Below are positions 1 to 11,144 of a stretch of 64,000 bases of DNA, piece by piece. Each line of letters starts with the position of its first letter. Within the stretch, counting starts at the first letter, position 1. The stretch covers positions 1 through 64,000 of the forward strand of contig JAANYP010000819.1 in NCBI GenBank assembly GCA_020465985.1. The letters are read 5' to 3'. The position numbers and the translations under genes were made by a program. This DNA is from Centrapalus pauciflorus. Its lineage: Eukaryota; Streptophyta; Magnoliopsida; Asterales; Asteraceae. Below the pieces are notes generated by a model, which made no database searches, was not told the origin of the DNA, and saw only the letters and a program-made list of their open reading frames with translations.

Positions 1-354
1 TTTTGGAAACAATATTACATAAAGTGTTAGAGCCGTTCACAAAGAACAGGTTCTGTTCACAAAGAACAGAACACTTTAAAAATTGCCCAAGCTGCTGCAA
101 ACATGTACGAGCAGCGTAGACAGTTAATGTCCAGCCTGTTCAGCAAGACAGAGCAGCTTGGCACAGAACTGTCTTAGTTGCAACACATGCAACATATAGA
201 ACAGCTTTAGACTGATATTGCAAATCATTTTCAGGTTTCAATAAGGCATATAACAGGCCTTAAATTCAACCTTCAAATGCATCAACAGGTTTGATTATAA
301 AATCTCCCCCTCAGATGTAGAACAGGTTTGACTGAGGCCTTTTTGTGCCTAACA
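1..354 (-). repeat. Copia (SIRE-like) LTR fragment, cut by window edge
   Basis: This is the U3-side end of the same LTR found complete at 9679-10787 and 21698-22803. It shares the paired AAAGAACAG motifs, the AATCTCCCCCTCAGATG block and the terminal TTTGTGCCTAACA (minus strand TGTTAGGCAC). The bases after 354 are not the family's polypurine tract, so this is a 5' LTR of an element extending left of the window, or a solo LTR. Confidence 0.85.
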
Positions 355-870
355 TTTAATAATCATATTAAATAGTTATGAATGTCGTGTATCAATACAT
401 AATTAATAAAACGTTTACGTAAGTTAAAAAAGAAGGATTTTATAGAACTTTTGTTGATTTGACTCTTCAATGGTGTACTAAGTTTCTAATTAATAGTTGA
501 TGTGTGTTTATGGGATAAAGTAAACTCCTATTTATAAAAAGGTTAATGTAGAGATCAACTCCTAATTAACAGAGAATGAAATTGTAGAGAAATGATTACA
601 GAGAATGAAATTGTTGAGAATTGGAATTAGTCTGGAGAAAGAGAATCAATTCACCTGTTTGGTAGAACAGAGAATTCAGTAGAGAATTGTAACAGGGGTA
701 TCAATTCTCTTGTTTGGTACAACAGAGAGTTCTATAATTAAACATTTTATTATTTGCAATCATAATTATTTTGTAAAAAATTTTAATTCAAACCCAAAAT
801 AAAATTTTGTAATAATTAAATATTTTGTTGATAAAATAAAAAATTACCAACATAATTTACCCAAAAAATA
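355..870. other. AT-rich spacer, no gene seen
   Basis: No coding region is supported. The stretch holds a diverged direct repeat around TGTTTGGTA(G/C)AACAGAGA at about 645-675 and 698-732. Confidence 0.5.
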
Positions 871-1030
871 TTAAATAAATCACTACAATTCATTCAAACC
901 AAAACAAAGTATTACCACTTCATTCAAACCAGTACAAAGGACTACCAATTCATTCGAACCAAAACAAAGTACTACCAATTCATTTAAAACAAAACAAAAT
1001 ACTACCAATTCATTCAAACCAAAACAAAGT
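871..1030. repeat. 30-bp tandem repeat (about 5 copies)
   Basis: Successive near-copies of a 30-bp unit built on CCAATTCATTCAAACC plus AAAACAAAGTACTA run in one direction. Copies differ by a few substitutions. No ORF goes through it. Confidence 0.8.
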
Positions 1031-1165
1031 CATTCAATTGGTTAAATAAATATTCATAAATAGTAAACTAGTATCTCGTAAAACCATAATTCTAGAAACA
1101 CATTTTTAAAAATCAAATGAGTCAATCATGCCAATCTTCTCTTCCTATGTCAACCCAAGAAATGA

Positions 1166-1345
1166 TTATCCCAAAATAATATATTTACCAATCAAACAAG
1201 CTGCTATAAACCGTTTGGTCATACCAGTTCCCGTTAAAGCACTCATCTCCTCGTTAACTTTGTTATAAATTTCACGAGCCTCCAATGTTTCTTTGTCTAG
1301 CTGTTCGCCCAAAATCTCTCCGAATTTAAAGAACACTTCTTTCAT
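1166..1345 (-). CDS. 59-aa ORF, possible last exon or gene fragment
   Basis: A minus-strand frame of 59 codons starts at an ATG at 1345 and ends at TAA 1166-1168. It stands out because its codon use and composition (alternating acidic, basic and hydrophobic residues, such as EILGEQLDKETLEARE) are protein-like in an otherwise non-coding AT-rich stretch. A TGA lies three codons upstream of the ATG in the same frame, so it is either a very short protein or an exon whose upstream part is spliced in. The helical acidic pattern loosely recalls C-terminal tails of plant Myb/SANT-like transposon-associated proteins, but this is a weak impression. The 21-bp minisatellite begins 120 bp upstream. I do not recognise the family. 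Confidence 0.25.
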   Translation of the reverse strand: MKEVFFKFGEILGEQLDKETLEAREIYNKVNEEMSALTGTGMTKRFIAACLIGKYIILG

Positions 1346-1469
1346 CTCTTTTCATGTCTCCCGATACATTTCATCTCCGTAAGTGTTTTTGCTTCTTTTC
1401 CGTTTGCTTGTGATACTGCTTTTTGATCCTTCAGATCAACAAGAATTATTTTATCATTCACTAGAACTA

Positions 1470-2300
1470 TTTGATAAAATAAGTGTTGTGAATAATCAAA
1501 TAAATATTGTGAATGATCAAATAATTATTGTGAATGATAAAATAAATACTGTGAATGATAAAATAAGGGTTGTGGATGACCAAATAAATACTGTGAATGA
1601 TCAAATAATTCTTGTGAATGATAAAATAAGTGTTGTGAATGATCAAATAAATACTAAGAATGGTCAAATAATTCTTGTGAATGATTAATTAAGTGTTGTG
1701 AATGATCAAATAAGTGTAGAAAAAATGTAAATATTCAAATAATTATTATGAATGATGAAATAAATACTGTGAATGATCAAATAATTCATGTGAATGATCA
1801 AATAAGTGTTGTGAATGATCAAATAATTACTGGGAATGCTCAAATAATTCTTGTAAATGATCAAATAAGTGTTGTGAATGATCAAATAAGTGTACAAGAC
1901 TTGTGAATGGTCAAATAAGTGTTGTGATTTATCAAATAAGTGTAGAAGAAGTGTGAATGGTCAAATAAGTGTTGTGAATGATCAAATAAGTGTTGAAGAA
2001 GTGTAAATAATCAAATAATTATTGTGAATGATCAAATAAATACGGTCAATGGTCAAATAATTATTGTGAATGGTAAAATAAATGTTGTGAATGATCAAAT
2101 AACTACTGTGAATGGTTAAATAATTTTTGTGAATGATCAAATAAGTGTCGAAGAATTGTGAATGGTCAAATAAGTGTTTGTGAATGATCAAATAAGTGTT
2201 GTAAATAAGTAATGTGAATGATCAATTAAGTAATGTGAATCATCAATTAAGTAACGCGAATTATCATTTTATAAGTGTTGTGAATGGTCGTCGTAATTAT
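1470..2300. repeat. 21-bp minisatellite, coding-compatible heptads
   Basis: About 35-40 diverged copies of a 21-bp unit related to GTGAATGATCAAATAATTAT. Because 21 bp is seven codons, the plus strand reads as a heptad protein repeat of the form I-x-x-V-N-D-Q; an open frame of 101 codons covers 1383-1688. The minus strand is also open over stretches (IIHNNYL type). Stops interrupt both strands after about 100 codons, so I treat it as a minisatellite rather than a gene. Confidence 0.8.
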
Positions 2301-2439
2301 GAAAATATTCTTCCAGCTAAAAAAACAGGGACGCGCATAACATGCACCAAAACAAAAAGCATGACATGCACCAAAGAAAAAAGTATATGTAGTTGCTTGT
2401 GGAGGAATTTCATTTGTCGTAAATCTAATAGTAATTAAA

Positions 2440-2700
2440 ATTCTGACCAAGTTATGTCAATTGTGAATTGTGAACACGTATATGTGAACTATGAATACTC
2501 CGATATATCAATTGTGAATTGTGAACACGTATTTGTGAATTGTGAACAAATAAATGTAAACTGTGAAATCTATCCTATATTGTAAAAGTCATGCGGTGAA
2601 TTGTGAATTGTGAAATCTATCCTACATTGTAAAGGTTATACTGTGAATTGTAATGTATGGACATTTACATTGTAAAAGTCATAATATCATTTATTCACAG
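2440..2700. repeat. Short tandem repeats of AATTGTGAATTGTGAA type
   Basis: Irregular copies of AATTGTGAATTGTGAACACGTA and of AAATCTATCCTA(T/C)ATTGTAAA follow the 21-bp array and may derive from the same GTGAAT core. No gene is seen between 2450 and 3050. Confidence 0.6.
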
Positions 2701-3051
2701 TACACCACAATCGATTTTTTTGAATCTGATTGTTGACTTTGATTCTATTGAATCCGATTAAATTACGTACTGTGATTTTGAATCTGATTGTTGATTTTGA
2801 TTCATATGTATATAATCAAACATTTTTATATACTCTGCATATAATATATGATTCAAATATATAGTATTTAAGTATTAACTACTTGTATATGTATTTAACT
2901 ATGATATTCATATGCAATATTTAAGTATTTAGTGTAATATATATTATTTATACTTATATTATGTTCAGGGTACGAGGCTGGGTACAGGTACGGGTACCCT
3001 AGGGGTATCCAATCCCCGCCCCTATTCCTGATTTTAGAAGTTGGGTATTAG

Positions 3052-3270
3052 TAGGGTGCTACTTTTAGTCCATTCAAGCAAACGGGTTGACGACTAAAAG
3101 TCATAAACTTTACATAAATTTGAAATTTTTTGCAAAGAACAAATTTTTAATACACCGTTTTATAAACTTTCATTTTTAAAAAAATTATGTTCTATCTTAG
3201 TTTTTTTTTACAATGGATCCATTAATTTGTTTGGCCCGTTTAGCCCGTTGGGTCAAAATTGTCACCCCTA
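3052..3270. mobile_element. Decayed hAT-like MITE (219 bp)
   Basis: Starts TAGGGTGCTA and ends GTCACCCCTA, close to the TAGGGGTGT/ACACCCCTA termini of the two clear hAT MITEs in this window. The flanking octamers GGTATTAG and GTTATTAC match at 6 of 8 positions, consistent with an old 8-bp target duplication. The GGGGAT/ATCCCC-rich sequence on both sides may be a second, interrupted repeat. Confidence 0.45.
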
Positions 3271-3426
3271 GTTATTACCCGTCCCCGTCCACATCCCCAG
3301 TCAACTCGGGGATTCGCAGATCAAAACGGGTTCGGATGTCGAGCTCCCATTAGATTAGGGGTTTTTTGTGATCTCCAAATCCGGGCATATGTTGCTTTTA
3401 CTTTTTTATCTAAATTATTGCATTAA

Positions 3427-3840
3427 CTAGTTTATAAACCCACAAATTACGTTGATAATTTTTAGAATAATTGGTTACATAAAGTTTATGTAAATATAAA
3501 ACTTAACATATAAATAAAATTTTTATAAAAAAAATTACAAGAAAAATACAATTATTTATCATAAATATTATTATCTATCTTTTAAAAATGTTTATATATA
3601 TTTTATAACAACAGATAAAATGTTATGAAGTACGATATTATTAATATTGTGTTATGTTTACTTTTAAATATTTAATATTGTTTATACTAATTTTGATTTT
3701 ATTTATCTTTTATGATGTTCTTTATTTGTATTATATTTTTCATTTAAAATGTATTTTTATTTATTTATTTTATTTTTTATTATATATTTTTAATCAATAT
3801 AATTGTTAAAAATGATCAAATATCAAATAGATAATAGAAT
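3427..3840 (-). mobile_element. Helitron 3' end, non-autonomous, right edge uncertain
   Basis: On the minus strand the sequence ends in a degenerate hairpin with CCCAC/GTGGG-type arms, then TTTATAAACTAG followed by host T. This matches the clear Helitron end at 43946 almost base for base (CTAG followed by T). The 5' TC end was not identified; the 3840 boundary is set only by the start of the next element. Confidence 0.4.
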
Positions 3841-3917
3841 AAGGGATAATTACAAAAATAACCAACATTTAAACTCACTTATCAAATTTTACCAAAAAAA
3901 AACTTACTTAACCAAAA

Positions 3918-4297
3918 GGGTTAAAGTCATTTTTGACCATTCAACTTTCAGATTTGTCTCGTTTACTCAATAAACTTTTTTGTGCACATTTAACCATTAA
4001 AGTTTAGTTTAGTGTTGTATTTTGAAAAAATGATTAAAACTAATTTTAAATGTATACAAATAGGATAGTTTGATGACCAAATATGTAGAAAATATAATAG
4101 TTCAGTGGTCAAATATGTATAAAATATGATAGTTTAGTGGTCAAATGTGTACAATTTTCAGTGATTAAAAATGGACAAAAATTATTTAGTGGCTAAATGT
4201 TTACGTAAAAACAAGTTTAATGACTAAATGTAAAAAAATAGTTTAGTGGTTAAATAGACAAATCTGAAAGTTGGATGGTCAATAATGATCTTAACCC
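3918..4297. mobile_element. Mutator-type MITE M3, nested in M1 (380 bp)
   Basis: Begins GGGTTAAAGTCAT and ends ATGATCTTAACCC, with about 40-bp inverted terminal arms that include GACCATTCAACTTTCAGA. It is flanked by a perfect 9-bp direct repeat TAACCAAAA at 3909-3917 and 4298-4306, the size produced by Mutator transposases. No ORF. Confidence 0.9.
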
Positions 4298-4652
4298 TAA
4301 CCAAAATACCCATCATTTACGTTACCACATTTACGTGACAACCAATATTTACGTGACTTGTACTTTTTAATAATTTTTAATGCATTACGTTACAAAAGGT
4401 AAAAAAGTAACGTAAAGTACATTACCTTCACAATACCAAATCTATTCTTGGGAAGGACCACAATGAGATTTGGTAATGTAATGTGATAATTCACCTTTTG
4501 TAACGAAATGCAGTAAAAAAACAATAAAAAATACAAGTAACGTAGATGTTGGTCGTTAGGTAAATGTGGTAACGAAAATGTTGGGTATTTTGGTTATGTA
4601 ACTTTTTTTGGGTAAAACTTGAGAAATAGGTTTATTTTTGGTATTTTTGTAA

Positions 4653-5171
4653 GGGATAATTGCGCAAAAAAACCTCCAACTTGTCAGCTTTTTGTGATTA
4701 AAACCCCAAACCATTTTTTGTTGCATAGAAATCCCCGAACTAAATAAAAATCAGCAAATCAAGGTTTTATCAATAGGTAATCGGTTAAAACCGGTTATTA
4801 ATCGTAAGTGGACCAGTAAATAACCTACGTGGAATAAGTTTTAATTGTTGAAACTGGTTGCCAAGTATTACACATCATTTGAACCTCCGTTGATGATGTA
4901 ATCCCGTTTAAAAGTTACAATTAAAAATAATCAAAGGTGGTTTAAATGATATGTAATACTTGGCAACCGGTTTCAACAATTAAAACTTATTCCACGTAGG
5001 TTATTTACCGGTCTACGTAGGATTAATAACCGGTTTCAACTGGTTACCCATTGATTAAACCTTGATTAACAGATTTTTAGTTAGTTCAGGGTTTTCTATG
5101 CAACAAAAAATGGTTTGAGTTTTTAATCACAAAAAACTGACAAGTTGATGGTTTTTTTGCGTAATTATCTC
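4653..5171. mobile_element. Mutator-type fold-back MITE M2, nested in M1 (519 bp)
   Basis: Two arms of about 230 bp are inverted copies of each other, running from GGGATAATTGCGC at the left to GCGTAATTATCTC at the right, so the whole unit can fold into one hairpin. A perfect 9-bp direct repeat TTTTTGTAA flanks it (4644-4652 and 5172-5180), interrupting the right terminus of M1. The termini resemble those of M1, suggesting one MITE superfamily. Confidence 0.9.
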
Positions 5172-5315
5172 TTTTTGTAATTATCCCTTTGAATAATGTC
5201 ATAATAGATTGAATTAGTTAATTATTAATGTTTATATATATAAAAATAATTTATTGTATTTATCTTGTATTTTATTGTATAATAATAATAATATGTTGCT
5301 ATTTTTGACATATAA

Positions 5316-5433
<118 letters not shown>

Positions 5434-5837
5434 GAATCAAGCCAAATGATACTGTTAGTTTATTCCTATATTTGGTTTGCTAGATTTTGCAATGTTAAAT
5501 TACAAAGCATGCCTTATAAATCGGATCGGAACCGAAATTGAATAATTAAATATTCATAACCATTTTTTGAAATTTCTTACATTGATTAGGTTTAATCGTT
5601 AATTTAATATGTTGGTTTTACGACCAAATCAAATAAAGTTATAATGATAATGTCTCCAATACATCGATTAGGGCTTGCTAACGTTATAATAGTAATGTTC
5701 AATGTTAAACTTGATCAAATTTGATACAAAATCTGAATGTCAATTGTGATATTTTAATTACAAAATAATTTCATTAGAATCATGTATTGTGCATTTGAAT
5801 AATAAAGTATTTTTCTTTCAATTAAACGTAACATAAT

Positions 5838-6545
5838 AGTTTCAAAAGATAACTTCGAACATATGTATAAATAAAATCATAATTTTAAATGTGTAATAAA
5901 ATTTTGTAATAATAAATGTTAAAAGAGGACTAAAAAAATTTTATTAAAATAAAAGCGTTAAACAAAATATAATACAAGAATAATGATGTACTATGAAAAG
6001 TTTAAAATTAAAAAAAGAAAAGAAAAGAAAATAGTTTCAAAAGATAACTCTGCAAACATATGTATAAATAAAATAATAATTTTAAATGTGTAAGAAAAAT
6101 TTATAATAATAAATGTTAAGAGGACTAAACAAAAATTTATTAAAATAAAGACATTAAATAAAAGATAACACAAAGATAATGGTGTAGTATGAAAAGTTTA
6201 AAATTAAAAGAAAAAAGAAAAAAACCTACAAATCTTAATTGGTCATGTTTCAACAAAATCTGAATATTAATTGGTTATATTTTAATTATAAAGCAATTTA
6301 ATTAGAATTTTGTATTGTGCATTTGAATGATAAATTCTTTTTCATATAATTAAACGTAACATAATAGTTTCAAAAAAAAACTTTAAACATATGTATAATT
6401 AAAATCATAATTTTAAATGCGTAACAAAATTTTGAAATAATAAATGTTAAAAAAGGAGTAAACAAAAATTTTGTTAATATAAAGACGTTAAATAAAAGAT
6501 AACACAAAAACAATGGTGTATTGTGAAAAGTTTAAAATTAAAAAA
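5838..6545. repeat. Three direct copies of a roughly 180-bp block
   Basis: Copies lie at about 5838-6016, 6032-6212 and 6367-6545. Each runs from AGTTTCAAAA through AACATATGTATAA and AATAATAAATGTTAA to GAAAAGTTTAAAATTAAA. A single inverted counterpart lies at about 7260-7480 in the opposite arm of the hairpin. Confidence 0.75.
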
Positions 6546-6729
6546 TATATATGAAAAGTTTAAAATATAAAAAAGAAACAAAAATTATAAAAAAAAGAAT
6601 TATGAAAAGTTTAAAATTAAAAAAAAAAACCCAACCAATCATGATTGGCCATGTCTCAAACACCCATTGAGCTAACCCATTTGATAAATTTATACACATA
6701 TAATGTGTAATCTTATACAATATTATTTT

Positions 6730-7211
<482 letters not shown>

Positions 7212-8732
7212 ATATTATATTTTATATTATATATACACATTTACCAAACGTTCTCATGACAGTTTTTGTTTTTGTTTTTTTTTATTGTTAATTTTAAAAT
7301 TTTCAAATGCATCTTCATCTTAGTGTTATCTTTTATTTAACCCTTTTATTTTAATAAATTTTCATTTAGTTTCCTTTTAACATTTATAACTGCAATATTT
7401 TCTTACACACTTAAAACTATGATTTTAATTATACATATGTTTGTAATTTTATTTTGAAACTATCATATTATGTTTAATTGTATAAAAAAAACTTTATTAT
7501 TCAGATGCACTATACAAAATTCTAATTAAATTGTTTTATAATTAAAATGTAACTATTTAAAAAAAAGATTTTTTTAATTAAATATGATCATGTATAACAT
7601 TGAACATTATAATTATAACGTTGCAAATGCTAACCGATATATTAGAGACATTACCGTTATAAACTTAATTGATTTGACCGTAAAACCAATAAATTAAATT
7701 GACGATTAAACCTAATCAATGTCAAAATTTCAAATTATGGTTATGAATATTTGATTAATTAATTCTGGTTCCAATCTGATTTAATAAGACATTGTTTGTA
7801 ATTTTAGCATGGCAAAATCTAGAAAACCAATGATAAAAATCGACTAACAATATCATTTGTCTTGCTTCTTGAATCTATATCGGCTTTTCAATTTAATTGT
7901 TCGATGTTGATTCAGTTTTGTTTCGTTGTTTGAATTGTTTCAAAGATATTTTTTATTTATTTTTATATTTATTTTTGTAATTAGTATTTTAGACTCCAAC
8001 GTGCGGGTGTTTAACAACTCAGTTATATAATTAAAGATAATGTTGACTAAAAGTAATAGTTTAATAAGTATTGTTGAATTACGACACGTGTATAAATTTA
8101 TTGTTCCTAATGTATACCTTGGGTTTTGAATTTTGATGTAACCACTCAATCAATTGAATTTATTGAAATCATTAAAACGACTTAAAAACCAATTAATGTA
8201 AATTAATGGCAAAATTAAAACGACTTAAAAACCAATTACTTTACATCGTTTTCTAATTAATGTAATGTAGTTTTATCAGGGCGGTCGTTTTTAATGCCAA
8301 GGGCAATCAACACAAAAATGGCCCATATAAATACCTAAATAAAAACACGCACCAATTTTTTAGGGGTTTCGTACCTAGTCAAGCTAGGCAACTCATCCAC
8401 ACGCCAAGTTTTATAAAAAAAATAAATTGTTACGGATACATAAACTTTCATTAACAAATACAACATAAATCATTAACAAAAACTATCTATAATGATGTCT
8501 TCGTGCATTTTTGAAGCAAATACATCACTTATTTGATCATAATTGATGTTTGCTAGAAATTTTGTTTTCGAGGAAACATGATAAATCAAAGTCAATTAAA
8601 TAAGATTTACTAAATAAAACAATACTCGAGCGTAGAATGATAAAACCTGATCAAAATAGCGAGAGCAATAAGCCGTGAACAAGAAAACCAACAATCCGAA
8701 ATACCAAACAAAAAACAACAATATGCAATATT
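7212..8732. other. AT-rich spacer and right arm of the hairpin; no gene seen
   Basis: Up to about 7884 this is the right arm of the 2.4-kb inverted repeat. Beyond it, a short direct repeat ATTAAAACGACTTAAAAACC occurs at about 8171 and 8215. Open frames here are short and not protein-like. Confidence 0.5.
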
Positions 8733-8846
8733 AAACAAATACATGAAGTAATAACCACATCAACATCAAACCAAAGAAGCCATAACCACATCAATATCAA
8801 ACAAATACAAGAAGTCATAACCACATCAACATCAAACCAAAGAAGC
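8733..8846. repeat. 66-bp tandem repeat, nearly two copies
   Basis: The unit starts AAACAAATAC(A/T)GAAGT and contains an internal 33-bp sub-repeat (ATAACCACATCAACATCAAA). The minus-strand frame open over it is explained by the periodicity. Confidence 0.75.
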
Positions 8847-9251
8847 AAAAGTGAACCAAAGTGTAAGATCCAACTGAGACAAAATGTTAGCTCACCAATT
8901 CCTCCTAAGGAGACCTTAAATACTATCAAGTAATATTACCAAAATGTTAACCCCAAGTTGTCACTCTATGCATGCCATAAGACTGGTAAACAACAAGCCT
9001 CGAGTGAGAGGTAGGTTTGTAAAATGTTTTCACATAATGCACCTTAATTAACTAGATAAACACATCGATCACTCAAACTTTATACTATCAGTTTATTCAT
9101 TCGTTCAAATATAGATTTCTTTTATATGTTTCATGGGTGATTTTGAATGCAATTTGTGAACACGTGGTTGTCAAGACTCAAGATGATATGTGAACTGCAC
9201 AATAATTAATGGAGCCCCTCAAATTCATTAATTCAACTATGGAATTGTAGT

Positions 9252-9369
9252 ACCAAAGGGTCTTTGACCTAGCGGTAAGAGGGTGGAGATATAAGTGAGA
9301 GGTCACGGGTTCGACTCCTGTCGGAGACAAGTTGAGATTTAGGTGGAGATAGTTTGCCGTTCAAAAAAG
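9252..9369 (+). mobile_element. tRNA-derived SINE with 15-bp target duplication
   Basis: A 118-bp unit carries an internal Pol III promoter: an A-box-like TGACCTAGCGG at 9265-9275 and a B box GGTTCGACTCC at 9308-9318 that matches the GGTTCGANNCC consensus. It ends in a short A-rich tail (CAAAAAAG). A perfect direct repeat CTATGGAATTGTAGT flanks it at 9237-9251 and 9370-9384, the mark of LINE-machinery retroposition. It cannot fold as a functional tRNA beyond the box region, so it is a SINE and not a tRNA gene. Confidence 0.9.
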
Positions 9370-9678
9370 CTATGGAATTGTAGTTAATTATGTAATTATA
9401 TGCTACTACACTAGTGAGGTGCCAAATAACCAGTGCCATTTTTTAGATGATAACTTATAAATAAACACATATTTAAGCCAATTTTCTATCATTTTTTTTG
9501 TTTTACTTGCTACACTACATCAATACTAGCCTTAACTACTTCTAAAAATAATTACCTGCATGACCTTGATGACAAATTGACAATGCATCCATATGAAGAA
9601 GATCAGAAAACACAGACGGATTGAAACATACTGAAACAACACAGACGAATCAGAAAACCAGCAGAGCAAAATCAATAA

Positions 9679-10787
9679 TGTAGGTCCCAAAAGGTTTCCC
9701 AAGTGTATAGTTCTAAGCTGTAGAGGGGGGGGGGGGGGGGGGGGGGGGGGTGAATACACCTATTTAAAACTTAACAATCTTTTTCTCAATGTTTGTGCAT
9801 ATTATTAACAAGTGTTAATTACAAACAAGCTTGAATGCGGAAAGGTTCAAGCTGAGATGACAGATACAACAGTTGGTTAACTAATCTAAGACTCACTCAG
9901 ACTAGGTACAATGAATACACTCACTTAGAAGCATTCACTGTTTTTACAAGACTCAGATGGGCAGCTTACACAAGAACAACTTAGACACACTCGACTGTTT
10001 TATGTAAGCAAACTTGCATGCATGGAATAACACACTTCAATGCACGTTCTGATTTCACACTCTTGATATCTCATTATCCTTAGAAGCTTCCTTTTATACT
10101 CAAAAGGAGAATCTCAGTGAAGCTTCTTCATTGGACAGAGGAGATAGTGGAGAGTCTTTTCAAAAGGACAAAACACCTTTTTGCACGTTCTGATAAAGTA
10201 TCTTTGTCTTCACATGGCAGAATCTTTGTCTTTTCCTTTTTGTCACTGTTGCATAAGACTTTAACCAAAAGAGGAATGTCAACTTTGCATCTTTCTTCTT
10301 TTGCTAATACCATTTTGATATAAGAAAAGGTCTGTCACCCTTTTCAAATATCTGTTTGTCTTCATGTGACAGAACAGCGTGGGCAGGCTGTGCAGTTCTG
10401 TTTTTTCCACTTTGTCTTCGACTTGTAAACTGATCTTGTAGCCAAAAACAATACATGAGGACTTGGAAACATATTCCATAAAGTGTTTAACCTGTTCACA
10501 AAGAACAGAACACTTGTAAGCTGTCCAAGCTGCTCAACAGAATAGAGCAGTGTAGACAATTTATGTCCAGCCTGTTCAGCAGACAGAACAGCTTGGACAA
10601 ACTGCCTTTGTTGCAACGAATGCAACATGGTAAACAACTTTAGGCTGATATTGCAAGTCACTTTCAGGTATCAATAAGGCATATAACATGCCTTAAATTC
10701 AACCTTCAAGTGCATCAGCAGGTTTGATTAATGAATCTCCCCCTCAGATGTACAGCAGGTTTGATTGAGGCCTTTTTGTGCCTAACA
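9679..10787 (-). repeat. Element A 3' LTR (1,109 bp)
   Basis: Minus-strand ends are TGTTAGGCAC and GGGACCTACA (TG...CA). It matches 21698-22803 over its full length. Differences include a G run of 26 at 9725-9750 against 6 in the partner, and absence of one of the two AAAGAACA(G) copies seen in the 5' LTR. The U3 begins with an internal AGGGGGAGATT that duplicates the polypurine tract just outside. Confidence 0.95.
9725..9750. repeat. G26 homopolymer in the 3' LTR
   Basis: Uninterrupted G on the plus strand. The matching site is G6 in the 5' LTR (about 21745), G19 in the element B LTR (23772-23790) and C6 in the inverted solo LTR at 31540. Confidence 0.9.
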
Positions 10788-10802
10788 ATCTCCCCCTATT
10801 TG
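10788..10802 (-). promoter_or_regulatory. Polypurine tract of element A
   Basis: On the minus strand GCAAATAGGGGGAGAT directly precedes the TGTTAGG start of the 3' LTR. This purine run would prime plus-strand DNA synthesis. Confidence 0.85.
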
Positions 10803-11144
10803 CAATAATCAGTCTAAGCTGATTTAATCAATAATCACTATGTATTTTTACATTACATTTGTTGAAATAAAATTACAACATCAAGGTAAAGTAAAAGATC
10901 AGTTTATATACATACTGATATTGATTACAGAAAACAACACATGTTTTTACAATAGTACAACTAATGTACTAATGTATATTACAACTAATGTAAATAAGAA
11001 AAGTTACAACATATGTAACAAAGTACAACAAATGTACAACACAATTCAACAACTTGGACCGTTGATGTTGGGAGCAGATAATGGCAAGCCTGTCCAACAG
11101 ATGGACAACTTCCATTCTTCACCTACCCTGATGGTAGATGGACT
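10803..11144. other. Element A 3' untranslated spacer
   Basis: Between the aORF stop and the polypurine tract. It contains repeated ACAACTAATGTA/TACAACATATGTA motifs, also present in element B (about 25010-25090). No ORF. Confidence 0.6.

Larger units (their letters stand above)
3843..5187. mobile_element. Mutator-type fold-back MITE M1 (outer)
   Basis: Terminal arms GGGATAATTACAAAAATA (left) and the complementary TATTTTTGTAATTATCCC (right, split by M2) delimit the element. Subterminal arms around AACCAAAATACCCA also pair across the middle. Flanking nonamers ATAGAATAA and TTTGAATAA match at 7 of 9, fitting an aged 9-bp Mutator duplication. Two younger MITEs sit inside it. It contains no coding sequence. 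Confidence 0.7.

Noticed and set aside
871..1030. CRISPR-like array from the 30-bp repeats
   Set aside because: The repeats are contiguous without unique spacers and lie in a plant nuclear context; this is a minisatellite.
9265..9330. Functional tRNA gene
   Set aside because: A and B boxes are present, but no acceptor-stem pairing is visible and the unit has an A-rich tail and a 15-bp target duplication, as a SINE would.
10117..10661. Frames within the copia LTRs (also 22099-22660, 24167-24352 and 31044-31439)
   Set aside because: They fall in LTR non-coding sequence, occur on both strands, and are not preserved between LTR copies.
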